The notes under the pieces are model-generated. The model searched no databases. It saw nothing but the letters and a program-made list of their open reading frames with translations, and was not told where the DNA came from. Both the position numbers and the translations under genes were made by a program. From the NCBI RefSeq assembly GCF_000708715.2, contig NZ_JENB01000011.1, forward strand, positions 1 to 64,000: 64,000 nt of DNA, read 5' to 3'. The DNA is from Pseudomonas putida W15Oct28 (GTDB lineage: Bacteria; Pseudomonadota; Gammaproteobacteria; Pseudomonadales; Pseudomonadaceae). This document shows positions 1 through 8,855 of this stretch, one piece after another. Within the stretch, counting starts at the first letter, position 1, and the number at the start of each line of letters is the position of its first letter.

Positions 1-69
1 GTTATCATCAAGAACCATGCTTGCAGCACGTTGCTTGAACTCACGGGTATAGGTCTTTCGTTCTTGCAT
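1..69 (-). CDS. IS3-family transposase OrfA, N-terminal fragment (runs off the window)
   Basis: The 23 visible codons read MQERKTYTREFKQRAASMVL and then DDN. This is the usual start of an IS3 OrfA, a short helix-turn-helix protein that binds the terminal repeats and is joined to the OrfB integrase by programmed frameshifting. A strong Shine-Dalgarno sequence precedes the ATG at 69. The helix-turn-helix and OrfB lie outside the window, so it is unknown whether the element is intact. The family call rests on this N-terminus plus the terminal-repeat sequence. Confidence 0.7.
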   Translation of the reverse strand, partial: MQERKTYTREFKQRAASMVLDDN

Positions 70-134
70 GGAACCTCCTGATTGGGCGAATCATATCGCC
101 CTTAAGAGGTGTCCGGGATCATTAGGCCAGTTCA
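1..134 (-). mobile_element. IS3-family insertion sequence, one end only
   Basis: The first 134 bases look like the 5' end of an IS3-family element on the minus strand. An orfA start lies at 69 with a strong AGGAGG ribosome site upstream. Positions 108-134, read on the minus strand, begin TGAACTGGCC and fit IS3/IS51-type terminal repeats, which start with TG. The rest of the element lies left of the window, so its other end and any target duplication cannot be seen. The terminus abuts a REP half-site at 133-150, so the element appears to have landed in a REP palindrome. Confidence 0.75.
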
Positions 135-152
135 AGGCCGCTCCTACAGGAG
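133..152. repeat. REP half-site at the IS junction
   Basis: The sequence CAAGGCCGCTCCTACAGG seen in complete REP pairs elsewhere in the window is present here, with its CA shared with the IS terminus. The matching arm is not in the window. This suggests the IS split a REP element. Confidence 0.6.
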
Positions 153-203
153 CCCGCCGTTGCAGTGATGGTCGCTGTGCTAAAACGCACAGCGGCTGCG
201 CGA

Positions 204-228
204 AATCTCGTGTTTCACCCACGAAATT
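204..228. promoter_or_regulatory. Imperfect palindrome upstream of the GMC oxidoreductase, possible operator
   Basis: Arms AATCTCGTG (204-212) and CACGAAATT (220-228) match at 8 of 9 positions around a 7-base spacer. The site is about 50 bases before the start codon of the next gene. A second perfect stem, CGCTGTGC/GCACAGCG (173-180/187-194), lies just upstream without a T-run. The palindrome has the size of a dimeric repressor site, but no regulator gene is adjacent in the window. Confidence 0.3.
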
Positions 229-279
229 ACGCACTAAGATGGATCGGGACAAGAATAAAAAACGGGCGCGAGGTTGCAC

Positions 280-1926
280 ATGCCATCAGCCGATTCTGTC
301 TTCGACTACGTGGTCGTAGGGGCCGGTCCTGCCGGTTGCCTGCTGGCCAATCGTTTGTCCGCCGACCCTTCCTGCCGCGTACTGCTGCTGGAAGCGGGTG
401 GCCGCGACAACTATCCCTGGATTCACATTCCCGTCGGCTATCTCTATTGCATCGGCAATCCGCGCACCGACTGGTGCTTCAAGACCGAGGCCCAGCCAGG
501 CCTTGGTGGTCGCGCCCTGGGCTACCCGCGCGGCAAGGTGCTCGGTGGCTGTTCTTCGATCAACGGCATGATCTACATGCGTGGCCAGGCGGCGGACTAT
601 GACCGCTGGGCCGAGCAAGGCAATGACGGCTGGGCCTGGAAGGACGTGCTGCCGTTGTTCAAGGCCAGCGAAAACCACTTCGCCGGCGCCAGCGAGCACC
701 ACGGCGGTGAAGGCGAATGGCGGGTCGAGCGCCAGCGTTACAGCTGGCCGATCCTCGATGCTTTCCGTGATGCCGCCGAGCAAAGCGGCATCGCTAAAAT
801 CGACGACTTCAACACCGGCGACAACCAGGGCTGTGGATACTTTCAGGTCAACCAGCGCAGCGGCGTGCGCTGGAACGCCTCCAAAGCCTTTCTGCGGCCG
901 ATAAAGCACCGCGCCAACCTCACCGTGCTGACAGGCGTTCAGGTTGACCAGGTACTGCTCAACAACACCCGGGCGCGGGCCGTGAAAGCATTTTGGCAAG
1001 GCGCCTGGCACGAGTTTGCGTCACGTCGCGAGATCATCCTGTGCGCCGGCGCCGTCGGTTCACCCGCTATTCTGCAGCGCTCCGGCATCGGCCCGCGCCA
1101 GCTGCTGGAAAGCTTGGGCATTGGTGTACGCCACGATATGCCGGGCGTGGGCGGCAACCTTCAGGACCACCTGCAACTGCGCCTGATCTACCAGATCCGC
1201 AACACCCGCACCTTGAACCAGATGGCCAACAGCCTCTGGGGCAAGATGGGCATGGGCCTGCGCTACCTTTATGACCGCAGCGGCCCGTTGGCCATGGCGC
1301 CGAGCCAGCTGGGCGCGTTCGTGCGTTCGAGCCCGGAGCAGGCCACCGCCAACCTGCAGTATCACGTACAGCCGCTGTCACTGGAGCGCTTCGGTGAGCC
1401 GCTGCACCCGTTCCCGGCCTTTACCGCATCGGTGTGCAACCTGCGCCCGGCCAGCCGCGGGCGTATCGATATCTGTAGCACTGACATGAACAGCACGCCG
1501 CTGATCGACCCCAACTACCTTAGCGACCCTCAGGACCTGCGCGTGGCCGCCGATGCCATCCGCCTCACCCGGCGCATCGTGCAGGCCCCTGCCCTTGCAG
1601 CGTTCGACCCCAAGGAATACCTGCCAGGCCCAGCTCTGCAAACCGAGCAAGACCTGTTCGAGGCAGCCGGCAAGATTGGCACCACCATCTTCCACCCGGT
1701 GGGTACTTGCCGCATGGGCAGCGGTGCCCTGGACGTTGTGGATAACCAGCTGCGCGTGCACGGCATCCCCGGTTTACGCGTGGCCGATGCCTCGATCATG
1801 CCGCAGATCACCTCCGGCAATACCTGTTCACCGACCCTGATGATCGCCGAGAAGGCGGCGCAACTGATCCTCAAAGGAGCTGCTACCCAGACCTACTTGA
1901 ACGAAGACGCGATACCGACCCCCTGA
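280..1926 (+). CDS. GMC-family FAD oxidoreductase (choline/alcohol dehydrogenase-like)
   Basis: A 548-residue flavoprotein of the glucose-methanol-choline family. The N-terminal dinucleotide fold has GAGPAG near residues 14-19 followed by an acidic beta-strand end. GMC signature 1 (GYPRGKVLGGCSSINGMIY) and signature 2 (GAVGSPAILQRSGIG) are present, and the C-terminal catalytic region has HPVGTCRMG near 472 and GNTCSPTLM near 513. Such enzymes oxidise a primary alcohol to the aldehyde and pass electrons to the respiratory chain. Choline (BetA) and long-chain alcohols (AlkJ) are both known substrates in this subfamily, and the sequence alone does not decide. ATG 280 is preferred over TTG 274 because GAGG lies at a proper distance. 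A permease gene follows 97 bases later. Confidence 0.85.
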   Translation: MPSADSVFDYVVVGAGPAGCLLANRLSADPSCRVLLLEAGGRDNYPWIHIPVGYLYCIGNPRTDWCFKTEAQPGLGGRALGYPRGKVLGGCSSINGMIYMRGQAADYDRWAEQGNDGWAWKDVLPLFKASENHFAGASEHHGGEGEWRVERQRYSWPILDAFRDAAEQSGIAKIDDFNTGDNQGCGYFQVNQRSGVRWNASKAFLRPIKHRANLTVLTGVQVDQVLLNNTRARAVKAFWQGAWHEFASRREIILCAGAVGSPAILQRSGIGPRQLLESLGIGVRHDMPGVGGNLQDHLQLRLIYQIRNTRTLNQMANSLWGKMGMGLRYLYDRSGPLAMAPSQLGAFVRSSPEQATANLQYHVQPLSLERFGEPLHPFPAFTASVCNLRPASRGRIDICSTDMNSTPLIDPNYLSDPQDLRVAADAIRLTRRIVQAPALAAFDPKEYLPGPALQTEQDLFEAAGKIGTTIFHPVGTCRMGSGALDVVDNQLRVHGIPGLRVADASIMPQITSGNTCSPTLMIAEKAAQLILKGAATQTYLNEDAIPTP

Positions 1927-2023
1927 CCCGGGTGCGTGCAACACCGGCGGCTCGCGGTCAGAAGCCGCCGACAGTGGAACAAAAAGAATAATCACTGTGG
2001 CCTGCGGGCCGAGGACAGCAACG

Positions 2024-3643
2024 ATGTCGGATTACATCCAGGAACAGGGTGCGGCGGCCAGCAGCTCCAGCCGCCGTGAAGAACGCAAGATCATTTTCGC
2101 GTCATCCCTCGGGACGGTTTTCGAGTGGTATGACTTTTTTCTCTATGGCGCGTTGGCAGCGGTCATCAGCAAGCAGTTCTTTGCTGGGGTGAACGACACC
2201 ACCGCCTTCATCTTCGCCCTCATGGCCTTTGCCGCCGGCTTCCTGGTGCGGCCGTTCGGTGCATTGGTGTTCGGCCGCCTGGGCGACATGATCGGGCGCA
2301 AGTACACCTTCCTGGTCACCATCGTGCTCATGGGCCTGTCCACCTTCGCCGTGGGGTTGTTGCCCACTTATGCCAGCATCGGCATTGCCGCACCGATCAT
2401 CCTGGTGATCCTGCGCATGCTGCAGGGGCTGGCGCTGGGCGGTGAGTACGGCGGTGCTGCCACCTATGTGGCCGAACATGCACCCCAAGGCAAACGGGGC
2501 TTCTACACCGGGTTCATCCAGTCCACCGCCACCCTTGGCCTGTTGCTGTCGCTGCTGGTGGTGCTGGGCAGCCGCTACATCAGTGGCGACCAGTTCGAAA
2601 CCTGGGGCTGGCGCTTGCCGTTCCTGCTGTCGATCGTGCTGCTGGCCATCTCCACCTGGATCCGCATGAGCATGCACGAGTCGCCGGCCTTCGTGAAAAT
2701 GAAGGCCCAGGGCAAGGTCAGCAAGTCGCCGATCCGTGAGTCGTTCACCTCCTGGCCGAACCTGAAAGTGGTGCTTACCGCGCTGTTCAGCATCAACGCC
2801 GGGCAAGCCGTGACCTTCTACACGGCGCAGTTCTACGTGCTGTTCTTCATGACCCAGATGCTGAAGATGGACCCGGCCCAGGCCAACACCCTGCTGATCA
2901 TCAGTGTGGTGATCGGTGCACCGTTCTTCGTGTTCTTCGGCTGGCTGTCGGACCGCATCGGCCGCAAGCCGATCCTGATGCTCGGCCTGCTGCTGGCCAC
3001 GGTGCTGTATTTCCCGCTGTTCAAGGCGCTGAGCCACTACGCCAACCCTCAGATCGATGCCGCCAGCCGGCAGGCGCCGATCGTGGTCACCGCCGACCCG
3101 CAAAGCTGCACCTTCCAGTTCGACCCGGTGGGCAAGGCGCGTTTCGACAGCCCGTGCGACAAGGTCAAGACGTTCCTGGTCAAGCAGGGCCTGCCGTACA
3201 GCTCGGTAAACGTGGCCGGCAGTGATGTGGTGGTCAACATTGGTGAAAAGGCCATCAATGGCTTCGACGAAGCGGCCATGCGCACCGCAGTAGAGCAGGC
3301 TGGCTACCCGGCCAAGGCCGACCCGGGGCAGGTCAATCAAGTGATGGTGGTGGTGCTGATCGTGGCGATGATCCTGATCGCGACCATGACCTATGGCCCG
3401 CTGGCAGCCGTGATGGTTGAACTGTTCCCCACCCGTATCCGCTACACCTCGATGTCCCTGCCCTACCATATTGGTAATGGCTGGTTCGGCGGCTTCCTGC
3501 CAACCGTGTCGTTCGCGCTGGTGGTGTATACCGGGGATATCTTCTACGGGCTGTGGTACCCGGTGCTGGTGACCGGGATCAGTTTGGTGGTGGGGATTTT
3601 CTGCCTTAAAGAGACCAAAGACGTGGATCTCGACAAGGTCTGA
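2024..3643 (+). CDS. MFS transporter, metabolite:H+ symporter type, with a periplasmic insert
   Basis: A 539-residue major facilitator with about 12 membrane segments. The loop motifs GRLGDMIGRKYTF and GWLSDRIGRKPIL mark loops 2-3 and 8-9. EWYDFFLYG near the start and GGEYGGAATYVAEHAP are typical of the metabolite:H+ symporter (ProP/ShiA/KgtP) subfamily. A hydrophilic insert of about 100 residues (roughly 347-448), with a two-cysteine segment and beta-alpha-like sequence, separates two C-terminal helices. Ordinary members lack it. ATG 2024 is chosen over GTG 1997 because GAGG sits 9 bases upstream. It probably imports the substrate of the neighbouring GMC enzyme (inference). A strong terminator follows. 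Confidence 0.85.
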   Translation: MSDYIQEQGAAASSSSRREERKIIFASSLGTVFEWYDFFLYGALAAVISKQFFAGVNDTTAFIFALMAFAAGFLVRPFGALVFGRLGDMIGRKYTFLVTIVLMGLSTFAVGLLPTYASIGIAAPIILVILRMLQGLALGGEYGGAATYVAEHAPQGKRGFYTGFIQSTATLGLLLSLLVVLGSRYISGDQFETWGWRLPFLLSIVLLAISTWIRMSMHESPAFVKMKAQGKVSKSPIRESFTSWPNLKVVLTALFSINAGQAVTFYTAQFYVLFFMTQMLKMDPAQANTLLIISVVIGAPFFVFFGWLSDRIGRKPILMLGLLLATVLYFPLFKALSHYANPQIDAASRQAPIVVTADPQSCTFQFDPVGKARFDSPCDKVKTFLVKQGLPYSSVNVAGSDVVVNIGEKAINGFDEAAMRTAVEQAGYPAKADPGQVNQVMVVVLIVAMILIATMTYGPLAAVMVELFPTRIRYTSMSLPYHIGNGWFGGFLPTVSFALVVYTGDIFYGLWYPVLVTGISLVVGIFCLKETKDVDLDKV

Positions 3644-3660
3644 TGCTGTTCACAGGGCAC

Positions 3661-3691
3661 AAAAAAACCGGCTGTAAAAGCCGGTTTTTTT
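3661..3691 (+). terminator. Rho-independent terminator after the MFS gene
   Basis: Stem CCGGCT/AGCCGG (3668-3673/3679-3684) with a 7-base T-run after it and an A-run before it. It could therefore act in both directions. The next gene on the other strand ends at 3821. Confidence 0.9.
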
Positions 3692-3820
3692 ATGCCACGA
3701 AAAAACTTATGCACGATTTTAAGAAAAATGTCACACGTAGAAATAAACAGCTAATTCAACCACTTAGCGATCACTTCAAGCATTTGATCGAAAAACTGCT
3801 CACAAGTTATCCACAGATGT

Positions 3821-4591
3821 TCAAGCCGTCTGCTGTTGGGTTTTTTCATCGGCTGGCGGCAGCGAACCCAGGGCCCGTTGGGTCGCTTCGTTCCACGCCG
3901 CAGCGCGGTCGTTGAGTTCGGCGATGGCACGTGGCCCGGTGCCATTGGCGTACATCGGCTCGCCAATCACCACCTCGATGGTACCGGCACGCTTGCCCCA
4001 ACCGGTCTTAGGCCAGAACTTGCCGGCATTGTGGGCAATCGGCAGCACCGGCAGCCCGGCATTCACGGCCAGTGCAGTACCGCCGCGGGAGAACTTGCCC
4101 ACGGTGCCGAACGGCACGCGGGTGCCTTCAGGGAAGATCAGCACCCACGTCTTCTGCTTGAGCAGCTCGTCGCCTTTGCTCGCCACCTGGCGCAACGCTT
4201 CCTTCGGGTTGTCGCGGTTGATCGCGATCGGCCGCAGCATGGCCATGGCCCAACCAAAGAACGGTACGTACAGCAGCTCGCGCTTGAGCACCTGGCTCAG
4301 CGGCGAAAAGTACTGGGAAAGGAAGAAGGTTTCCCAGGTGCTCTGGTGGTTGGACAGGATCACGCAGGGCTCATTCGGCACGTTCTCGGCGCCGGTGACC
4401 TTGTAGTCGATGCCGAGAATGGTGCGCACCAGGAACAGCGCGCAGCGACACCAGTACACGTTGATGAACCTGTAGCGCTTGGGGAACGACAGGAACGGCG
4501 CGATGAAGAAGCTCAGCGAGCACCACAGCAGCGAACTGGTGCCCAGCAGCAGGTAAAAAAGAAAGATTCTGATCGCCTGCAGGATCGACAT
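3821..4591 (-). CDS. plsC: 1-acyl-sn-glycerol-3-phosphate acyltransferase (PlsC/LptA-like)
   Basis: A 256-residue inner-membrane acyltransferase that moves an acyl chain to lysophosphatidic acid in phospholipid synthesis. Hydrophobic segments cover about residues 5-35. The catalytic block NHQSTWETFF is an HX4E form of HX4D, and the phosphate-binding FPEGTR block follows about 75 residues later. The start at 4591 (MSILQAIRIF) was preferred over ATG 4606; neither has a strong ribosome site, so the start is uncertain. The gene lies downstream of gmhB with a terminator-like hairpin between them. Gene order gmhB-glyS-glyQ next to this gene matches the known Pseudomonas arrangement. Confidence 0.85.
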   Translation of the reverse strand: MSILQAIRIFLFYLLLGTSSLLWCSLSFFIAPFLSFPKRYRFINVYWCRCALFLVRTILGIDYKVTGAENVPNEPCVILSNHQSTWETFFLSQYFSPLSQVLKRELLYVPFFGWAMAMLRPIAINRDNPKEALRQVASKGDELLKQKTWVLIFPEGTRVPFGTVGKFSRGGTALAVNAGLPVLPIAHNAGKFWPKTGWGKRAGTIEVVIGEPMYANGTGPRAIAELNDRAAAWNEATQRALGSLPPADEKTQQQTA

Positions 4592-4625
4592 AGTGGCTTG
4601 TACCATTGCGGGGCATGCCCGCCTG

Positions 4626-4650
4626 AGAAAAATGCGCCCGAAGGCGCACC
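4626..4650 (-). terminator. Terminator-like hairpin between gmhB and plsC
   Basis: On the minus strand the stem TGCGCC/GGCGCA closes a TTCG tetraloop and is followed directly by five T residues. It starts only 5 bases after the gmhB stop and 35-60 bases before plsC. It should end most gmhB transcripts or attenuate read-through. Confidence 0.8.
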
Positions 4651-4652
4651 GT

Positions 4653-5180
4653 TTAAATTAGTTCTCTGGCGATAGCTGCCAGATCGTCGAAAATCAGTGT
4701 AGTTTCAGGGACACCTTTTTCCAGGGTCCGCTCGCCCTTGCCGGTTTTTACCAACACGGGTTGTGCACCGACGGCCAGGGCGGCCTCCAGGTCACCTTTG
4801 CTGTCGCCGACGAACCAGACGCCGTGCAGGGCGACCCGGTAATGCTCGGCGATCGCTACCAGCATGCCGGGCTTTGGCTTGCGGCAAACGCAGCCTTCGT
4901 CCGGCCCGTGCGGGCAATACACGATATGGCCCACCTCGCCCCCCTGCTCCGCGACCAGCGCGCGCAGGCGTGCGTGCATGGCCTCCAGGGTTGCCAGCGT
5001 GTAGTAGCCACGGGCAATGCCGGACTGGTTGGTGGCCACGGCCACCGTCCAGCCCGCTTTGCTCAACTGCGCGATGGCCTCGACCGAGCCAGGGATCGGC
5101 ACCCATTCTTCCAGCGTCTTGATGTAGGCGTCGGAGTCATGGTTGATGACCCCGTCACGGTCGAGAATCAGCAGTTTCAA
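4653..5180 (-). CDS. gmhB: D-glycero-beta-D-manno-heptose-1,7-bisphosphate 7-phosphatase
   Basis: A 175-residue HAD-superfamily phosphatase that removes the C7 phosphate in the ADP-heptose pathway for LPS inner core. The nucleophile motif DRDGVIN is at residues 7-13, NQSGIARG supplies motif II, and a zinc-binding CPHGPDEGCVC (Cys-X-His-X5-Cys-X-Cys) marks the GmhB branch rather than histidinol phosphatase. GDSKGD supplies the magnesium-binding acidic motif. Length is normal. It begins 3 bases after the glyS stop, so it is the third gene of glyQ-glyS-gmhB. Confidence 0.95.
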   Translation of the reverse strand: MKLLILDRDGVINHDSDAYIKTLEEWVPIPGSVEAIAQLSKAGWTVAVATNQSGIARGYYTLATLEAMHARLRALVAEQGGEVGHIVYCPHGPDEGCVCRKPKPGMLVAIAEHYRVALHGVWFVGDSKGDLEAALAVGAQPVLVKTGKGERTLEKGVPETTLIFDDLAAIARELI

Positions 5181-5183
5181 GGC

Positions 5184-7235
5184 TTACCCCAGCAGCGAAA
5201 TGTCGGCCACGCCCAGGAACAGGCCGCGCAGGCGGCTGAGCAGGGCATAACGGTTGGCGCGTACCTTGGCGTCTTCAGCGTTGACCATCACCGCCTCGAA
5301 GAAGGCGTCGACCGGGTCACGCAGGGCCGCCAGGCGGGCCAGCGATTCACTGTACTGGCGTGCAGCAGCCATCGGTTGCACAGCCTGGTCGGCTTGCTGG
5401 ATGGCCGAGTACAGGGAGAACTCGTTGGCGTTGTCGAAGTACTTCGGCTCGACCTGTTCGGCGATGGCGCCTTCGGCCTTGCTCAGCAGGTTCGATACAC
5501 GCTTGTTCACCGCGGCCAGGGCTTCGGCTTCCGGCAGCTTGCGGAAGGCCTGCACGGCCTGCACACGCTGGTCGAAGTCCAGGGCGGAGCCTGGCTGCAG
5601 GGCACGCACCGACAGGTAGGTGGCTACATCGATGCCTTCGTCTTCGTAACGCGCACGCAGGCGGTCGAAGATGAACTCCAGTACCTGCTCGGCCAGGCCG
5701 GCGGCCTTGACCTTGGCACCGAACTGCTTGACGGCGAACTCGACCGCACCGGTCAGGTTCAGGTCCAGCTGCTTCTCGATCAGGATGCGCAGCACGCCCA
5801 GGGCGGCACGGCGCAGGGCGTACGGGTCCTTGCTACCGGTGGGCAGCATGCCGATGCCGAAGATGCCAACCAGGGTGTCGAGTTTGTCGGCGATGGCCAC
5901 GGCAGCACCGGTGAGGGTCTGCGGCAGCTCGGCGCCAGCACCGCGCGGCATGTACTGCTCGTTCAGGGCCAGGGCGACGTCTTGCGGCTCACCGTCGTTG
6001 AGCGCGTAGTAGTAACCGGCAACACCCTGCATTTCAGGGAACTCGCCGACCATCTCGGTGGCCAGGTCGCACTTGGACAGCAAGCCGGCACGGCCGGCGC
6101 GCTGGGCGTCGCCGCCGATCAGCGGGGCAATGAACGCAGCCAGTTTGGAAACACGCTCGGCCTTGTCGTACACAGTGCCCAGCTGAGCCTGGAACACCAC
6201 GTTTTTCAGGCGCTCGTTGAAGGTTTCCAGCGGCTGCTTCTTGTCCTGCTTGAAGAAGAACTCGGCGTCGGTCAGGCGTGGGCGCACGACCTTCTCGTTG
6301 CCTTGCACGATCTGCTTCGGGTCGCGGCTTTCGACGTTGGCCACGGTGATGAAGCGCGGCAGCAGCTTGCCTTCGCTGTCCAGCAGGCAGAAGTACTTCT
6401 GGTTGTCCTGCATGGTGGTGATCAGGGCTTCCTGCGGCACCTCGAGGAAACGCTCCTCGAACGAGCACACCAGCGGCACCGGCCACTCGACCAGGGCGGT
6501 CACTTCATCCAGCAGCGCAGGTGGCACGATGGCGGTGCCTTCCTGCTGCATGGCCAGCTCGGCGGTACGCTTGCTGATCAGCTCGCGGCGCTCGGCGAAG
6601 TCGGCCAGCACGTAGGCTTTGCGCAGGTCTTCGACGTAGTTGGCCGGGGTGGTGATGACGACGTTTTCCGGGTGGTGGAAGCGGTGGCCACGGGATTCAC
6701 GGCCGGCTTGCTGCGACAGGATGGTGCAGTCGACCACTTGGTCGCCCAGCAGCATCACCAGCCATTGGGTCGGGCGCACGAACTCTTCACGGCTGGCCGC
6801 CCAGCGCATGCGCTTGGGAATCGGCAGGTCGTTGAGCGAATCTTCGACGATGGTTGGCAGCAGGCCAATGGTGGACTTGCCCGGGATGTGCTGGGAGAAG
6901 CGCAGCTTGGGGCCGCTCTGGTCGATTTCGGCCAGCTCCACGCCACACTTCTTGGCGAAGCCCAAGGCAGCCTGGGTCGGCTCGCCGTCTTTGAAAGCAG
7001 CCTGCAGGGGCGGGCCGTCGATATTGATGCTGCGGTCAGGCTGCTGCACGTCCAGCTGGCGGATCAGCACGGCCAGGCGGCGCGGCGCGGCGTACACCTG
7101 CTTGGCGGTGTAGTTCAGGCCAGCGGCCTGCAGGCCTTTCTCGATGCCGGCCAGGAAGGCGTCGCCGAGGGTGGCCAGGGCTTTGGGTGGCAGCTCTTCG
7201 GTGCCCAGTTCTACCAGGAAATCTTGAGCACTCAT
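5184..7235 (-). CDS. glyS: Glycyl-tRNA synthetase beta subunit
   Basis: 683 residues, the usual length of the beta chain of the bacterial alpha2beta2 glycyl-tRNA synthetase. This chain provides tRNA binding, while the alpha chain holds the aminoacylation site. The N-terminus begins [20 protein letters not shown], a hallmark of GlyS. The C-terminal part is the predicted anticodon-binding region. The start overlaps the glyQ stop as ATGA, with GGAGG upstream, so the two are translationally coupled. A long open frame on the opposite strand (4761-7322) is a GC-rich shadow. Confidence 0.97.
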   Translation of the reverse strand: MSAQDFLVELGTEELPPKALATLGDAFLAGIEKGLQAAGLNYTAKQVYAAPRRLAVLIRQLDVQQPDRSINIDGPPLQAAFKDGEPTQAALGFAKKCGVELAEIDQSGPKLRFSQHIPGKSTIGLLPTIVEDSLNDLPIPKRMRWAASREEFVRPTQWLVMLLGDQVVDCTILSQQAGRESRGHRFHHPENVVITTPANYVEDLRKAYVLADFAERRELISKRTAELAMQQEGTAIVPPALLDEVTALVEWPVPLVCSFEERFLEVPQEALITTMQDNQKYFCLLDSEGKLLPRFITVANVESRDPKQIVQGNEKVVRPRLTDAEFFFKQDKKQPLETFNERLKNVVFQAQLGTVYDKAERVSKLAAFIAPLIGGDAQRAGRAGLLSKCDLATEMVGEFPEMQGVAGYYYALNDGEPQDVALALNEQYMPRGAGAELPQTLTGAAVAIADKLDTLVGIFGIGMLPTGSKDPYALRRAALGVLRILIEKQLDLNLTGAVEFAVKQFGAKVKAAGLAEQVLEFIFDRLRARYEDEGIDVATYLSVRALQPGSALDFDQRVQAVQAFRKLPEAEALAAVNKRVSNLLSKAEGAIAEQVEPKYFDNANEFSLYSAIQQADQAVQPMAAARQYSESLARLAALRDPVDAFFEAVMVNAEDAKVRANRYALLSRLRGLFLGVADISLLG

Positions 7236-8179
7236 TGTGCAGCCTCCAGCTTAGCCAACACTTCGTCACGCAGTTCAGGGGTGGCCATCGGGAAGCCCAT
7301 GCGCGCGCGGGCTTGCAGATAGCTTTGCGCCACGTCCCGGGCCAGGGTACGTACTCGCAGGATGTAACGCTGGCGCTCGGTTACCGAGATGGCGCGGCGC
7401 GCGTCCAGCAGGTTGAAGGTGTGCGAGGCCTTCAGGACCATTTCGTAGGTCGGCAACGGCAGGTCCAGCTTGATCAGGCGGTTGGCTTCGCTTTCGTAGA
7501 AGTCGAACAGCTCGAACAGTTTTTCGACGTTGGCGTGTTCGAAGTTGTAGGTCGACTGCTCCACCTCGTTCTGGTGGAACACGTCGCCGTAGGTGACCTT
7601 GCCGAACGGGCCGTCGGCCCACACCAGGTCGTACACCGAATCGACGCCCTGGATGTACATGGCCAGGCGCTCCAGGCCGTAGGTGATTTCACCGGTGACC
7701 GGGTAGCACTCGATACCGCCTACCTGCTGGAAGTAGGTGAACTGGGTGACTTCCATGCCGTTCAGCCAGATTTCCCAGCCCAGACCCCAGGCGCCGAGGG
7801 TCGGCGATTCCCAGTTGTCTTCGACGAAGCGGATGTCGTGGACCAGCGGGTCCAGGCCGATGGCTTTCAGCGAGCCGAGGTACAGCTCCTGGAAGTTGGC
7901 CGGGTTTGGCTTGAGCACCACCTGGAACTGGTAGTAGTGCTGCAGGCGGTTTGGGTTTTCGCCATACCGCCCGTCGGCAGGGCGACGGCTAGGCTGCACA
8001 TAGGCGGCGTTCCAGGTTTCTGGGCCGACGGCGCGCAGGAACGTGGCGGTATGGAAAGTGCCGGCGCCTACTTCCATATCGTAGGGCTGAAGCACCACAC
8101 AACCTTGAGCTGCCCAGTAGTTCTGCAGGGCGAGGATCAGGTCTTGGAAGGTACGCACGGCTGGCGTAGGCTGGCTCAC
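7232..8179 (-). CDS. glyQ: Glycyl-tRNA synthetase alpha subunit
   Basis: A 315-residue class II aminoacyl-tRNA synthetase catalytic chain that activates glycine with ATP. Recognisable blocks include [20 protein letters not shown] (class II motif 2 region), [19 protein letters not shown] and [14 protein letters not shown]. The start is taken as GTG 8179 ([11 protein letters not shown]), with AGGTGA 5-6 bases upstream. An in-frame GTG at 8188 is also possible. It leads the glyQ-glyS-gmhB operon and diverges from tag across about 83 bases that must hold both promoters. Confidence 0.97.
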   Translation of the reverse strand: MSQPTPAVRTFQDLILALQNYWAAQGCVVLQPYDMEVGAGTFHTATFLRAVGPETWNAAYVQPSRRPADGRYGENPNRLQHYYQFQVVLKPNPANFQELYLGSLKAIGLDPLVHDIRFVEDNWESPTLGAWGLGWEIWLNGMEVTQFTYFQQVGGIECYPVTGEITYGLERLAMYIQGVDSVYDLVWADGPFGKVTYGDVFHQNEVEQSTYNFEHANVEKLFELFDFYESEANRLIKLDLPLPTYEMVLKASHTFNLLDARRAISVTERQRYILRVRTLARDVAQSYLQARARMGFPMATPELRDEVLAKLEAAQ

Positions 8180-8262
8180 GAAATTCACCTGTATCTGGGG
8201 ATGCGGATGTAAAGAGCGGGAGTATAACCTGATTCGCCTCGCCCTCTACTCATTGGAGCCTT

Positions 8263-8814
8263 ATGCCACGCTGCTTTTGGTGTACCGACGATCCGTTGTA
8301 CCAGGCCTACCACGACCAGGAATGGGGAACGCCACAGCGTGACCCGGCGTTGCTCTTCGAGATGCTTTTGCTCGAAGGGTTCCAGGCCGGGCTTTCGTGG
8401 ATAACCGTTTTGCGCAAACGCGAGCGTTATCGCCAGGTGATGTACGGCTTCGACCCGGTACAGCTGGCCGCCATGAGCGACGAACGCATCGAAGCACTGA
8501 TGCAGGATGCCGGCATCATCCGCAACCGCCTCAAGCTCAAGGCTGCCCGGCGCAATGCCCAGGCCTGGCTGGCTGTGGATAACCCGGCCGAATGGTTGTG
8601 GTCGTTCGTCGGCGGTACGCCGAAGGTCAACCATTTCACAGGCCGCAGCGATGTGCCGGCGGTTACCGATGAAGCCAAGGCCATGAGCAAGGCCCTGCAG
8701 AAAGCGGGCTTCACCTTCGTTGGGCCGACCATCTGCTACGCCTTCATGCAGGCCACTGGCATGGTCATGGACCACACCACCGATTGCGATCGCTACGCCG
8801 CCTTGTTGCGCTGA
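8263..8814 (+). CDS. tag: DNA-3-methyladenine glycosylase I
   Basis: A 183-residue base-excision repair enzyme that removes 3-methyladenine from alkylated DNA. It starts MPRCFWCTDDPLYQAYHDQE. Cys4 and His17 together with C-terminal His171 and Cys175 (DHTTDCDRY) form the Tag zinc site. The block LLLEGFQAGLSWITVLRKR holds the conserved active-site glutamate and tryptophan. It is divergent from glyQ. The acyltransferase gene follows after about 41 bases, so they may be co-transcribed. Confidence 0.95.
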   Translation: MPRCFWCTDDPLYQAYHDQEWGTPQRDPALLFEMLLLEGFQAGLSWITVLRKRERYRQVMYGFDPVQLAAMSDERIEALMQDAGIIRNRLKLKAARRNAQAWLAVDNPAEWLWSFVGGTPKVNHFTGRSDVPAVTDEAKAMSKALQKAGFTFVGPTICYAFMQATGMVMDHTTDCDRYAALLR

Positions 8815-8855
8815 GGGGTTACAATGCGCGCCTTGCTGAAATAAGGAATTCGCCT

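Noticed and set aside
173..194. Perfect stem CGCTGTGC/GCACAGCG as a terminator
   Set aside because: No T-run follows on either strand, and no gene ends just before it.
280..1926. Assignment of the GMC gene as betA (choline dehydrogenase)
   Set aside because: No betB, betI or choline transporter gene is adjacent, and AlkJ-type alcohol dehydrogenases share the same motifs. The substrate is left open.
4761..7322. Open frame of 853 codons opposite glyS and gmhB
   Set aside because: It is antisense to clear synthetase genes and has low-complexity, His/Gln/Gly/Val-rich sequence typical of a GC-rich shadow frame. No domain is recognisable.
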